A stretch of DNA of 64,000 nucleotides from Acidobacteriaceae bacterium dw_441 (GCA_018449715.1 JAAVVA010000001.1:1674001-1738000), one strand, 5' to 3'; shown: positions 8,484-16,873, counted from the stretch's first letter. Translations and numbers: made by a program. Notes: generated by a model from the sequence alone, not told the origin.

Positions 8484-8822
8484 ATGAAATCTCCCCGCCT
8501 CTTTGCCCTGCTTCTTGCCGCGCCTGTACTTTTCGTGGCCGGCTGCGCGCAACAACGTCCTTACGCTTACGCTCCAGCGCCTCCCCCGCCGCCCTACGCG
8601 GTTTCTCCGCTCATCGAGAGAGCCACGCATGAGGGTTTCCGCATTGGAGCGACCAACGGCGCTCGCGACTCTTACCGAGGCTACGGCTACCAGCCACGCC
8701 GCGACCGCGCCTTCCACGACGCCCCCGGATACGACCCCGGGCTCGGACCCTACGGCCCGTACCGCGACGCCTTCCGCAACGCATACCTCCGCGGCTACGA
8801 CCAGGGCTTCCGTCGCGGATAA
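8484..8822 (+). CDS. Small Tyr/Pro/Arg-rich lipoprotein
   Basis: 112 residues. A signal peptide ends in the lipobox VAGC (cysteine 21), so the protein should be lipid-anchored. The mature chain starts with a Pro/Tyr linker (YAYAPAPPPPPYA) and continues with repeated Arg/Tyr/Gly motifs such as SYRGYGYQPRRDRAFHD and YLRGYDQGFRRG. The repeat phrase GF/GxxxRD with tyrosines resembles small envelope proteins of unknown function in other acidobacteria. No enzymatic motif was seen. It is monocistronic and is followed by a strong bidirectional hairpin. Function unknown. Confidence 0.8.
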   Translation: MKSPRLFALLLAAPVLFVAGCAQQRPYAYAPAPPPPPYAVSPLIERATHEGFRIGATNGARDSYRGYGYQPRRDRAFHDAPGYDPGLGPYGPYRDAFRNAYLRGYDQGFRRG

Positions 8823-8828
8823 CGAAAC

Positions 8829-8862
8829 ATGCGCGTGCAGATTCCCCACCCTGCACGCGCAT
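8829..8862. terminator. Bidirectional hairpin between convergent genes
   Basis: Perfect 12-base GC-rich arms (ATGCGCGTGCAG at 8829-8840, complement at 8851-8862) with a 10-base loop sit between the lipoprotein stop and the convergent thioesterase stop. Confidence 0.75.
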
Positions 8863-8868
8863 CACACA

Positions 8869-9279
8869 TCACCGAGCCGCTGAAGCCGCGGCAAACAACA
8901 CAGCTTCCGACTCAGCTACCAGTTCCCCATCCACTCTTACCTCGGCACGGGCATCAAACAGCTTCTTCCGCTGCCGCACGACCCATGCCCTGATCTCCAT
9001 CACGGAGCCGATCCGCACCGGCTTGTGAAAGCGCGTTTCGATCTTCGCCGTCATCGCGGGAATCTCCTGAAAGAACAGGCACCACCCAAAGGCCTCGTCC
9101 ATCAAAGAAAAGGTCACGCCTCCATGCAGGAGGCCATTCCATCCTCCATGCTCTTTGCGTGCAATATATCGCGCGCGGCTTCCCATCTCGCCGTCGCGTT
9201 CGAAAGGGACCTGCAGGCCCATAGGATTCTCAGGACCGCACACATAACAGGTCGCATCCTTCGTTCCGGAAAAGCTCAT
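8869..9279 (-). CDS. PaaI-like hot-dog fold thioesterase
   Basis: 136 residues from ATG 9279, chosen because AAGGTGG lies six bases upstream; a TTG two codons earlier is less likely. The hot-dog helix motif GWNGLLHGGVTFSLMDEAFG carries the HGG and the acidic residue used for catalysis in the 4HBT/PaaI family, followed by TAKIETRFHKPVRIG in the second half. The N-terminus has CYVCGPENPMGL, the cysteine pair common in this subfamily. These cytosolic enzymes hydrolyse acyl-CoA thioesters; the chain specificity is unknown. The gene stands alone between a bidirectional terminator and the diguanylate cyclase. Confidence 0.88.
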   Translation of the reverse strand: MSFSGTKDATCYVCGPENPMGLQVPFERDGEMGSRARYIARKEHGGWNGLLHGGVTFSLMDEAFGWCLFFQEIPAMTAKIETRFHKPVRIGSVMEIRAWVVRQRKKLFDARAEVRVDGELVAESEAVLFAAASAAR

Positions 9280-9345
9280 AACCAACCACCTTCTTTTCCG
9301 AAGCTAAGATCCCGCGAGCATTATGTCCAATATATGAAATAGCTC

Positions 9346-9370
9346 AATCCATATTTTTAAAATATGGATT
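9346..9370 (-). terminator. AT-rich hairpin at the end of the MASE1 cyclase gene
   Basis: Eleven-base perfect arms (AATCCATATTT at 9346-9356, complement at 9360-9370) with a 3-base loop begin at the stop codon of the minus-strand cyclase gene. It could equally be a control site for the downstream thioesterase gene. Confidence 0.5.
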
Positions 9371-10874
9371 ACTCCGTCACCTGTTCTATCTCAGTCTCGA
9401 TCAGCCGAACCTTCACCTGGTTCCGCCCTGCGGTCTTCGCGTCGTAGAGAGCCTTGTCAGCCGTCACCAGAAACTCGTCAAAGAACGTCACCGTATCTCG
9501 CGGCCTGATCGTCGAAAGCCCAACGCTGATCGTGATGCTCGGCAGCGTTCCATCCTGATCTTCCCGGCGCAAGTTGGCGATCTTCTCGCGCATTCTTTCT
9601 GCGAACAGCATCGCGCCTTCGGTGTGTGTATTCGGCAGAAGAATGGCGAACTCTTCTCCTCCATAGCGACACACCAGGTCCATCGCTCGATGCGGAAGCG
9701 ACGCCATCGCGTTCGCGATATCTTTCAACAGCCTGTCTCCCGCAGGATGCCCGTAGCGATCGTTGTACGCCTTGAAGTAATCGACATCGACCATCAGCAA
9801 CGACAGTGGGGTCTTCTCGCGAATCGCTCGCTTCCACTCATCCTGTATGCGTATGTCGAAGGTCCTGCGATTCGCCAGTCCAGTCAGGGCATCCGTGCCC
9901 GCCAGCGTCTCCATCTTCTCGTGCGACTCGGCCAGACTCAGACGCAGCCGTTCGTTCTCTGCCAGTGCGGCGGCGCCAGCATACGCCGTTGCAATCATCG
10001 TCATCAGATAAAACTGCAGTAGATGAACCGGACTAACCGCCGAATTACCAGACAGTGAAAACGGTCCCCGTCTCTGCACCGTGAAGTAATCCGCAGGCAG
10101 CGAGATCAGAATGATGCTGATGGCACTGCCCGTCAACCCAAGCCGAAAGACTGCCAGCAACAACAGAGGAAAGAAGCAAAAGAAGATCGGATACGTAGTC
10201 TGGCGCGAGATCAGGTATCCGGCAAGAGCCGTTATCCCCCATATCGTGAGAGTCTCAGACGGCTTCTCCTGAAACAACCGCTGCAGCTTGATTCGCCGAA
10301 CCGCCAGTACCAGCGGCGTCATGATGATCAGCCCCAGCACATCGGCAAGGTACCAGGAGCGAATACCATCGTACTGCAGGCCGTAGTTCACAAAAAAAGT
10401 TCCGCACTGAACCACCGCTGCCGAGAACATCGGCGTGATCATAGCCGCAATCAAAAACCGGATTAGTACTTTCGACCGCGATAGATCGGGCCTGCGGTCA
10501 TCTCCCCAGCGAATAAAGAGTGCCGCTGGATAGACCTCCGCAACATTTGCCAGGGAATAGATTAACGACCTGCCAGGATTAAAACCCGTAAACATATGCA
10601 GGATTGCATTTGTAACGCTGGTCCAGATCAGGAACTGCGCCCACTTCTTCCGCCGCGAAAACAGCAGAATGCCAAGCAGGACGCCATTCGCAGGCCAGAT
10701 GACATTGGAGTGGGCGATATAAGCCCCGAAGCCCACTCCTGCCATCGTCACTGCAAGGTAGATCAGGACAACGCCCAGGGTCGAATCGACAATACCGCTC
10801 AGCCATGAGATCAGAGAAGCAAGCCGCCCCCAATCCTCTATTTGAGGCTGGCCAGATTGGTCATACGAATCCAT
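9369..10874 (-). CDS. MASE1-domain diguanylate cyclase (GGDEF)
   Basis: 501 residues from ATG 10874, preceded by GGGGAG at ribosome-site distance. The N-terminal 300 residues hold about eight membrane segments of the MASE1 sensor type, including the signature NVIWPANGVLLGILL at 57-71. The GGDEF domain starts near 325 (TDALTGLANRRTFD), has VDVDYFKAYND at 362-372 and an active site GGEEF at 405-409. The inhibitory RxxD is present as RAMD at 396-399, so product feedback is likely, unlike the cyclase at 1543-2856. It therefore makes c-di-GMP at the inner membrane in response to an unknown signal. The terminator-like hairpin overlaps its stop codon. Confidence 0.92.
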   Translation of the reverse strand: MDSYDQSGQPQIEDWGRLASLISWLSGIVDSTLGVVLIYLAVTMAGVGFGAYIAHSNVIWPANGVLLGILLFSRRKKWAQFLIWTSVTNAILHMFTGFNPGRSLIYSLANVAEVYPAALFIRWGDDRRPDLSRSKVLIRFLIAAMITPMFSAAVVQCGTFFVNYGLQYDGIRSWYLADVLGLIIMTPLVLAVRRIKLQRLFQEKPSETLTIWGITALAGYLISRQTTYPIFFCFFPLLLLAVFRLGLTGSAISIILISLPADYFTVQRRGPFSLSGNSAVSPVHLLQFYLMTMIATAYAGAAALAENERLRLSLAESHEKMETLAGTDALTGLANRRTFDIRIQDEWKRAIREKTPLSLLMVDVDYFKAYNDRYGHPAGDRLLKDIANAMASLPHRAMDLVCRYGGEEFAILLPNTHTEGAMLFAERMREKIANLRREDQDGTLPSITISVGLSTIRPRDTVTFFDEFLVTADKALYDAKTAGRNQVKVRLIETEIEQVTE

Positions 10875-11121
10875 CGATCTCCCCAAAGCGGTAACACAAA
10901 GTACGGCTTCTACCCCAAATGGCACAGAGCGCACACCACGCCATTTGATAACTTACACAACATTCTGGATGTACCGCATCACCCTTTGGATGCAGCCAAT
11001 CCCTCTTTCGTGGTATCCCCAGTCCTGCTCCCCCACGCGAGCCACCGACTTGCCATCCCCACGCAAATCCCCTAGTCTTCCTTTCGGATACAGCCAGTTT
11101 TCAGGAAACGAGATTGACCGC

Positions 11122-12474
11122 ATGAGCCTTACTCGCAGAAGCTTCCTCAAGGTCGGCAGCCTTGCCGCCGCAGCCACCAGCCTCAACGTTTTGGCCGAGC
11201 CGGAACAGGCCTCAGCCCCCAAATCTCCCAACGACACCATCAACCTCGCCCTCATCGGCGCAGGCATCCAGGGGCAGGGCGATACCCGCTACGCCTTGCA
11301 GGTTCCCGGCGTCAAGCTGGTCGCCGTCGCCGACTGCTACGACGGTCGCCTCGCCCACGCCAAGGAGCTTTGGGGTTCCGGTACCGCCAATAACGTGGAC
11401 CTCTTCACTACCCGCGACTACCGCGAGATTCTCGCTCGCAAGGACGTCGATGCCGTCCTTATCGCCACCCCAGACCACTGGCACAAACAGGCCGCCGTCG
11501 ACGCCATGAAGGCGGGCAAGGACGTCTACCTCGAAAAGCCGATGATCCACCTGTACTCCGACGGTCCCGAGATCATCTCCACGGCGAAATCCACCAACCG
11601 CATCCTGCAGGTCGGCAGCCAACGCGTCAGCTCCATCGTCTACGCCAAGGCCAAGGAGCTTCTCGCCTCCGGAGCCATCGGCGAGTTGAACATGGTCTCC
11701 GCCTACTGGGACCGCAACTCCTCCATCGGAGCCTGGAACTACTCCGTGCCGCTCGACGCCAGCCCCGAGACCTGCGACTGGCCTCGCTTCCTCGGCACCG
11801 CTCCGAAGATCGCCTGGAACCCCGAGCACTTCTTCCAGTGGCGCAAGTGGAGCGCCTACGGCTCCGGCGTCGCGGGCGACCTCTTCGTCCATCTCTTCAG
11901 CGGAACGCACTTCATCACCGGATCCAACGGCCCCACCCGCGCCATGGCTACCGGTGGCATCCGCTTCTGGAAGGACGGGCGCAACGCTCCCGACGTTCTT
12001 CTCGCGCTCTTCGATTACCCACAGGGCTTCAACCTCAGCCTCCGCGTGAACTTCGTCGATGGCGGCAACGAGGGCGAAGGCTTCCTCTTCACCGGCTCTG
12101 AAGGAACGATGGAGATCAGCGGCCAGACCGTGACCGTGACCCGCGTTCCCCGCGAGACGGAGCCCGGCTACAGCGTCTCTACCTTCACGAACGAGATGCA
12201 GCAGAAGTACCTGCAGCAGTACCGGCAAAAGTATCCGTCCACCCAGCCGACCACTCCGCCCTACAACGCCATCGAGAAGTTCTCCGCCCCCAAGGGATAC
12301 GCGGACAACTACTCGCACTTCAGCAACTTCTTCACCTCCGTCCGCACGCGCCAGCAACCCGTTGAAGACGCTACCTTCGGCTTCCGCGCCGCCGGGGCTG
12401 CCCTGTTGAGCAACGTGAGCCTCGAACGCGGCGAGGTCGCCAAGTGGAACCCCGAAACCATGAAGCTTGCCTGA
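11122..12474 (+). CDS. Tat-exported Gfo/Idh/MocA family oxidoreductase
   Basis: 450 residues from ATG 11122. This start is chosen because the protein then opens with a twin-arginine signal (LTRRSFLKVGSLAAAATS). A Rossmann motif follows (ALIGAGIQGQGD), with the family's EKPM motif near residue 138 and a C-terminal alpha/beta domain containing GTHFITG and a long tail. Gfo/Idh/MocA enzymes oxidise or isomerise sugars with bound NAD(P); Tat export is consistent with folding around the cofactor in the cytoplasm. With DUF1080 and beta-propeller proteins nearby, a periplasmic role in glycoside breakdown is inferred. The gene ends before a 17-bp hairpin. Confidence 0.87.
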   Translation: MSLTRRSFLKVGSLAAAATSLNVLAEPEQASAPKSPNDTINLALIGAGIQGQGDTRYALQVPGVKLVAVADCYDGRLAHAKELWGSGTANNVDLFTTRDYREILARKDVDAVLIATPDHWHKQAAVDAMKAGKDVYLEKPMIHLYSDGPEIISTAKSTNRILQVGSQRVSSIVYAKAKELLASGAIGELNMVSAYWDRNSSIGAWNYSVPLDASPETCDWPRFLGTAPKIAWNPEHFFQWRKWSAYGSGVAGDLFVHLFSGTHFITGSNGPTRAMATGGIRFWKDGRNAPDVLLALFDYPQGFNLSLRVNFVDGGNEGEGFLFTGSEGTMEISGQTVTVTRVPRETEPGYSVSTFTNEMQQKYLQQYRQKYPSTQPTTPPYNAIEKFSAPKGYADNYSHFSNFFTSVRTRQQPVEDATFGFRAAGAALLSNVSLERGEVAKWNPETMKLA

Positions 12475-12486
12475 TGCTGAACTTTC

Positions 12487-12526
12487 GGTCGCCTGTGCTG
12501 CACTCAGTTGTGCAGCACAGGCGACC
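12487..12526. terminator. Strong bidirectional hairpin
   Basis: Seventeen-base perfect arms (GGTCGCCTGTGCTGCAC at 12487-12503, complement 12510-12526) around a six-base loop separate the oxidoreductase gene from the convergent PEP-CTERM gene. No T run is present. Confidence 0.75.
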
Positions 12527-12551
12527 GCCAGCCATCATCATGTACCGGGTC

Positions 12552-13334
12552 TTAGGCAAACTTGCGGAAGCCCACAAGCGCCAGTCCCAGCATTCCGGTT
12601 CCCATCAGTGCCAGCGAAGCCGGTTCAGGAACAGCACCGCCGACAGGGGGAGGAACGATAACCTGTCCCTGCTCTCCGAAGTGGAGGTTGTCGATTGCGA
12701 ATCCGGCAGGCTCATCTCCCACCAGCGAGAACAGTAGACCGCTGATCTGCGCGGAGCCGTCCGACGTTACCAGTCCAAGGAACTCGATGCCCGTAATTGA
12801 GTTCTTGACCTGTCCGATGACATTTCCATTCGCGTCAAACGCCGTAATTGCAGTGCTTGCGACTGAATCGAAGTATCCGCCGTCAAGCCCCACGCCAGCC
12901 TGCGGGGTCGAGAACAGAATTGCAATTGAGCCATTGAATTGCGGTGTCCCCGAAAGAACCGGCGAGGTCGGGTTCGATCCATCACCAGCAATAAAGGTGC
13001 TCGGCGAGGCTGGGTCGATCGAAAGCGGTCCGCCCGGATTGCCCAGAACGCAGCCTGAGACGGCCGCGCCCGACGGGCAAGCCCCGGGGGTTACTGAACC
13101 AGGCGTCTGCCCTGCAAAGTAGCCGCCGAAGCTGACGTTCGGCGAACTGACGCCGCCGCCATACTGAGCCGGGGCATAGGTCGGGTTGACCGTACCCTGT
13201 GGATATTCGCTAAAGGTGATCAGACCGGCACCGGCCTGAAAGGCGGACTGGTCGATTTGAACAATATCGGCAGACGCTGCCACACTCGCCAGCGCCAAAG
13301 TAAGTGCTCCCACAAACGCAGAGATCCTTCGCAT
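12552..13334 (-). CDS. PEP-CTERM sorted exported protein
   Basis: 260 residues. An N-terminal signal peptide (MRRISAFVGALTLALASVAASA) and a C-terminal tripartite sorting tag (VPEPASLALMGTGMLGLAL, then FRKFA) are both clear. The tag is the substrate signature of exosortase, which in other bacteria works together with exopolysaccharide production. The body is rich in Gly, Ser, Pro and Thr, low in charge, and contains paired cysteines (ACPSGAAVSGCVLG). The GAGG start region has GAGGAG ten bases before ATG. No enzymatic motif was seen and no exosortase gene lies in the window, so it must be elsewhere. Probable role: cell-surface or biofilm-matrix component. Confidence 0.88.
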   Translation of the reverse strand: MRRISAFVGALTLALASVAASADIVQIDQSAFQAGAGLITFSEYPQGTVNPTYAPAQYGGGVSSPNVSFGGYFAGQTPGSVTPGACPSGAAVSGCVLGNPGGPLSIDPASPSTFIAGDGSNPTSPVLSGTPQFNGSIAILFSTPQAGVGLDGGYFDSVASTAITAFDANGNVIGQVKNSITGIEFLGLVTSDGSAQISGLLFSLVGDEPAGFAIDNLHFGEQGQVIVPPPVGGAVPEPASLALMGTGMLGLALVGFRKFA

Positions 13335-13657
13335 AAAAGCTCCTCAGATACGCATTTTTGTTCGTCGAAGATGGCCCGAGGGAAATAACTCCATGCAACC
13401 AGAAAACGGTGGTCGCGCGAGTTACCGTACTCATAAAGGCAACTGAGAGGCCAAAGCAAAACCCTTTTATTCATAGGAACATTGCCCATATCCGGCACAG
13501 ATTCCGCAATATATTGCAGGGCAAACTGAAAAATCCCGTCTTCTGTACCTTCCGTTTTCTCTCTTTCCGGGTCGAATCGCGCTGGTCCGTCCATCCGAAG
13601 TATGATGACTGGGGCAACCACTGCCGTATCAAGCAACACAGGACACCAACCCACTTG
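13335..13657. other. Divergent intergenic region, no gene recognised
   Basis: This 323-base gap lies between the start codons of the PEP-CTERM gene and the second Gfo/Idh/MocA gene and must hold both promoters. The long open frame through it in the + direction has no coding character before the signal peptide at 13658. No clear operator or RNA structure was seen. Confidence 0.5.
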
Positions 13658-14779
13658 ATGACTCGAATCTCGCGCCTCGTCTTCGCCGCCCTTCTCGCAA
13701 CCACCTCCCTCACTCGCGCGCAGGCTCCCGTGCCGCAGGACAAGCCCATTCGAGTCGTCATCGTAGGCCTCGTCCACGGACACGTCCTGGGCTTCCTCCG
13801 CGACCTTCCAAAGAACCCCGCCGCCCAGCTCGTCGGCATCGTCGAGCCCGACACCGCCCTCTCGCAGAAGTACGCCGAGCGCTACCACCTCGACCCGTCG
13901 CTCTTCTCCACCGACCTTGAGAGCACGCTGACCTCGAAGCATCCCGATGCCGTCCTCGTCTACACCACCATCAAGGACCACCGCCGCGTCATCGAGGCCG
14001 CCGCAAAGCACAACATCAGCTCGATGGTCGAAAAGCCCCTCGCCACCACGATGGAGGACGCACTCGCCATCCGCAAGGCCTCTCGTGAGCACCACGTCAA
14101 CGTGCTCGTGAACTACGAGACCACCTGGTACACCTCGAACACCGAGGCCATCCGAGAGGCCGAGGCAGGCAAGCTCGGCGACCTCCGCAAGGTCGTCGTC
14201 CACGACGGGCACGAAGGCCCCAAGGAGATCGGCGTCGGCCCCGAGTGGCTCCCCTGGCTCACCGACCCTGTCCTCAACGGCGCGGGCGCTCTCTTTGACT
14301 TCGGCTGCTACGGCGCGGACCTGATGACCGTCCTCAAGCACGGGCGGGTTCCTGACTCCGTCACCGCTGTCGCCCAGACCGACAAGCCCGGTGTCTATCC
14401 CAAGGTCGATGACGACGCGACCATCATCCTCCACTACCCCGGAACCCAGACCGTCCTGATGCCCTCGTGGAACTGGCCCTTCGCCCGCAAGGACATGGAG
14501 GTCTACGGCGCGACCGGCTACGTCATCACCGTCGGCCTCGACGGTCTCCGCACACGCTACAAGGGTGAGAAGACCGAGTCCACCTCCACCGCCCCGGCGC
14601 TCGCTCCCGAGCAGCACGACTCGCTCGCGTATCTCGCCGCCGTGCTGCACGGCAAGGTGAAGCCCGAAGGCGACCTCTCCTCGCTCGACACCAACATGGT
14701 CGTCATGCAGATCCTCGACGCGGCTCGCACCTCCGCGCAGACCGGACGCACCGTGCAACTCAAGCCGCTCGCGCAGTAA
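13658..14779 (+). CDS. Exported Gfo/Idh/MocA family oxidoreductase, second copy
   Basis: 373 residues from ATG 13658, set by a Sec-type signal peptide (MTRISRLVFAALLATTSLTRAQ) rather than the open frame further upstream. The Rossmann start is modified: VVIVGLVHGHVLGFL replaces the usual GxGxxG. EKPLATTMEDALAIRK is the family signature. Unlike the copy at 11122-12474 there is no twin-arginine motif, so it is probably exported unfolded, which is odd for a dinucleotide enzyme. The degenerate glycine motif and Sec signal together suggest altered or lost cofactor binding. It ends before a bidirectional terminator facing the DUF1080 gene. Confidence 0.83.
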   Translation: MTRISRLVFAALLATTSLTRAQAPVPQDKPIRVVIVGLVHGHVLGFLRDLPKNPAAQLVGIVEPDTALSQKYAERYHLDPSLFSTDLESTLTSKHPDAVLVYTTIKDHRRVIEAAAKHNISSMVEKPLATTMEDALAIRKASREHHVNVLVNYETTWYTSNTEAIREAEAGKLGDLRKVVVHDGHEGPKEIGVGPEWLPWLTDPVLNGAGALFDFGCYGADLMTVLKHGRVPDSVTAVAQTDKPGVYPKVDDDATIILHYPGTQTVLMPSWNWPFARKDMEVYGATGYVITVGLDGLRTRYKGEKTESTSTAPALAPEQHDSLAYLAAVLHGKVKPEGDLSSLDTNMVVMQILDAARTSAQTGRTVQLKPLAQ

Positions 14780-14797
14780 ACCGACTGTCGGCTGCAA

Positions 14798-14840
14798 ACG
14801 CAAAAGGCCCGGCCTCATACAGAGGCCGGGCCTTTTGCGT
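14798..14840. terminator. Bidirectional intrinsic terminator
   Basis: Eighteen-base perfect arms (14798-14815 and 14823-14840) with a seven-base loop. AAAAGG and CCTTTT at the ends give a T run in each direction, serving both the oxidoreductase gene and the convergent DUF1080 gene. Confidence 0.9.
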
Positions 14841-14850
14841 TCTCGAAAGC

Positions 14851-15672
14851 TTACTTCGCGAACGTGTACGAAGGATCGAAGGTCAGCTCCCTCACCCAGA
14901 TGTTGCGAAAGCTGATCGGCTCGCTCTTGTCTCCATGAGCCTGCAGCTTGATCGGAGCGCGGTCATACGCCTTGTAGAACGGCTTCCCCACGTACACCGT
15001 CTGCCCCTGCACCTCGAAGTGGTTCTGCACCACCACGCCGTTGAAGAAGACCGTCACGTAAGCCGGGGTCTTCAACGAACCGTTTTCGTTGAACCGCGGA
15101 GCCGTCCAGACCACGTCATACATCTGCCAGTCGCCAGGCTTGCGCGAAGGCGTTGCCAGAGGAACCGCCTGCTTGTAGATCGAGCCCGCCTGTCCGTTCA
15201 CGTACGTCTTGTTGTTGTAGTTGTCGAGCACCTGCAATTCGTAGCCAGCATCCCCCGACCCCAGGGAAGCCAAAAAGACGCCGCTGTTGCCGCGTGCCTG
15301 GCTCGTGCCTTCGATCGTCGTCGGAATCTTCCATTCGATATGGAGCTGATAGTCCTTGAAGGTCTTCTTCGTCTCGATGTTGCCGACGCCTTTTTCCTTG
15401 CTCACCTTCAGCGTGCCATTCTCCACGATCCACTGTGCCGGCGTGTGGTCCTGCGCGCTCACCCACTCATCCTGATTTTTGCCATCGAACAGGATGACAG
15501 CATCCGACGGCGGATCGGCGTCGGTCTTTCCGGGGGTTACAGTCGGAGGCACGGGGGCATACACCTCCGTATCCTCGTGCTTCATCTGGGGCTCAGCCTG
15601 TTGCGCGAAAGCAGGCGCGGCAACGGCCATCATGGAGGCGACGAGAAGGGACTTGGCAGTAAGGTTTCGCAT
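14851..15672 (-). CDS. Secreted DUF1080 (3-keto-glycoside hydrolase type) protein
   Basis: 273 residues from ATG 15672, where a signal peptide begins (MRNLTAKSLLVASMMAVAAPAFAQ). The DUF1080/LamG-like jelly roll is marked by ILFDGKNQDEW, ETKKTFKDYQLHIEWKIP, RGNSGVFLA, YELQVLDNY and a final ISFRNIWVRELT. The family includes 3-keto-disaccharide hydrolases and is often located with Gfo/Idh/MocA oxidoreductases, as here. The likely place of action is the periplasm. Preceding upstream gene on the same strand is the beta-propeller, separated by an intrinsic terminator, so this gene probably has its own promoter. Precise glycoside substrate is unknown. Confidence 0.87.
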   Translation of the reverse strand: MRNLTAKSLLVASMMAVAAPAFAQQAEPQMKHEDTEVYAPVPPTVTPGKTDADPPSDAVILFDGKNQDEWVSAQDHTPAQWIVENGTLKVSKEKGVGNIETKKTFKDYQLHIEWKIPTTIEGTSQARGNSGVFLASLGSGDAGYELQVLDNYNNKTYVNGQAGSIYKQAVPLATPSRKPGDWQMYDVVWTAPRFNENGSLKTPAYVTVFFNGVVVQNHFEVQGQTVYVGKPFYKAYDRAPIKLQAHGDKSEPISFRNIWVRELTFDPSYTFAK

Positions 15673-15735
15673 AGTCACTGTTGAAGATACCCATCCCGCC
15701 TCAACCCGGCAAGTTTGCCGCCACCTTTCCCATAA

Positions 15736-15783
15736 AAAGCAAACCTCCCGCGAGATCGAAAGATCCAGCGGGAGGTTTGCTTT
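15736..15783 (-). terminator. Intrinsic terminator of the beta-propeller gene
   Basis: Sixteen-base arms (AAAGCAAACCTCCCGC at 15736-15751, complement 15768-15783) with an inner GATC-GAAA-GATC stem. Read on the minus strand the stem is followed by TTTTT, directly downstream of the beta-propeller stop. Confidence 0.85.
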
Positions 15784-15814
15784 GCAGCCAGCCACATCGT
15801 ACGGGTTCAGGATG

Positions 15815-16705
15815 TTATCGCGGCATGGGAATCGAAACCGCCTTACCCGCGCCGCGCTCTGCGATCCAAAGCGTATTGCCCGCAGGCTCTACCCCGGTCG
15901 GGGTCTTCAAGCCTTCCTGCAGAACCGTAACGCTCGCCTTGTCTCCCGTGATCGTCAGGGCGGTAACCTTTCCGCTGCCATTCTCCGCGACGAAGATCTT
16001 CCCATTCGCGGCACGCATTCCATCTGGTCCCTTCACCGGCTGGTCCATCCAGATATCGACCGGCTGACCGGGCTTACCCGACACATCCACCGGAATGCGA
16101 TACAGCTTGTTGAAGACCACGTTGTTCACATACAGCACACCGTCGAGGAAGGTGATGCCGTCGATCCCCGACAGCACGCGGTTCTCCATGAACAGCTCCG
16201 GCGTCGTAGCGCCCGCCTTCAGCTTGTAGATCTTTCCGTTGGCCGTATCCGTCACATACAACGCCTTGTCCGGGCCGATCGCGAAGTCGTTGCATACCGT
16301 GTTGTCCCCCGGCAGGTCCCAGCGAATCTTCGCAGCCCCGGTCGTGAGATCGAAGCTTCTCAGCGTCGTGTGCCGCTGTGCGGGAGTCGTGTTCGGAACC
16401 GGCGTCAACTGGCACGCCCACAGCGTGTTCGTGGAAGCCTCAGCCAGCATGCCGAAGAAGAACGTCCCGGGAGCCTCCGATGAGGCGTCGATGAACTTCT
16501 CGGCGGTCTTCGCTCCCGGACGCACCTTGTAGACGAACGGCGAGCTAGCGCTGCCGACGATCAGCACACCTCCCGGAGCCACGGTCAAGCTCTCCGGTTG
16601 CGACTTCTCATCGGCGATCAGAATCTCAGCGGCGGACGCGGCCTGCACAAACCCTGCGGCCAGAACAGCGCATACGGCAAGACGTCGAACATTTGCAATC
16701 AACAT
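15815..16705 (-). CDS. Secreted beta-propeller protein (SMP-30/NHL-like)
   Basis: 296 residues from ATG 16705, which has GGGGGAG eight bases upstream; a TTG two codons earlier is less likely. The signal peptide runs to AASAAE. Repeating blades carry motifs such as GPDKALYVTDTANGKIYKL, DGITFLDGVLYVNNV and NGKIFVAENGSGKVTAL, typical of SMP-30/gluconolactonase or NHL-type six-bladed propellers. Conserved Asp/Asn at the blade centres (NDFAIGPD, GIDG) could bind Ca2+ as in lactonases. It lies between a DUF1080 gene and a Ca-motif exported protein. A sugar-lactone hydrolase role is possible but unproved. Confidence 0.8.
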   Translation of the reverse strand: MLIANVRRLAVCAVLAAGFVQAASAAEILIADEKSQPESLTVAPGGVLIVGSASSPFVYKVRPGAKTAEKFIDASSEAPGTFFFGMLAEASTNTLWACQLTPVPNTTPAQRHTTLRSFDLTTGAAKIRWDLPGDNTVCNDFAIGPDKALYVTDTANGKIYKLKAGATTPELFMENRVLSGIDGITFLDGVLYVNNVVFNKLYRIPVDVSGKPGQPVDIWMDQPVKGPDGMRAANGKIFVAENGSGKVTALTITGDKASVTVLQEGLKTPTGVEPAGNTLWIAERGAGKAVSIPMPR

Positions 16706-16873
16706 CGTCAAATCTCCCCCATCTTCGATCCTCTGTCCAACCCATCCATCATGGATGCAGCTTCAGCGATCGAAAGAAATAACGAAAGCTCTGCTTTGTA
16801 AGCCGGTCCAGTATATATACGAAGAGAAAAGGTTCGCCTCCCCCCGCAATTCCTTCAGCACATCAGCCGTCGG

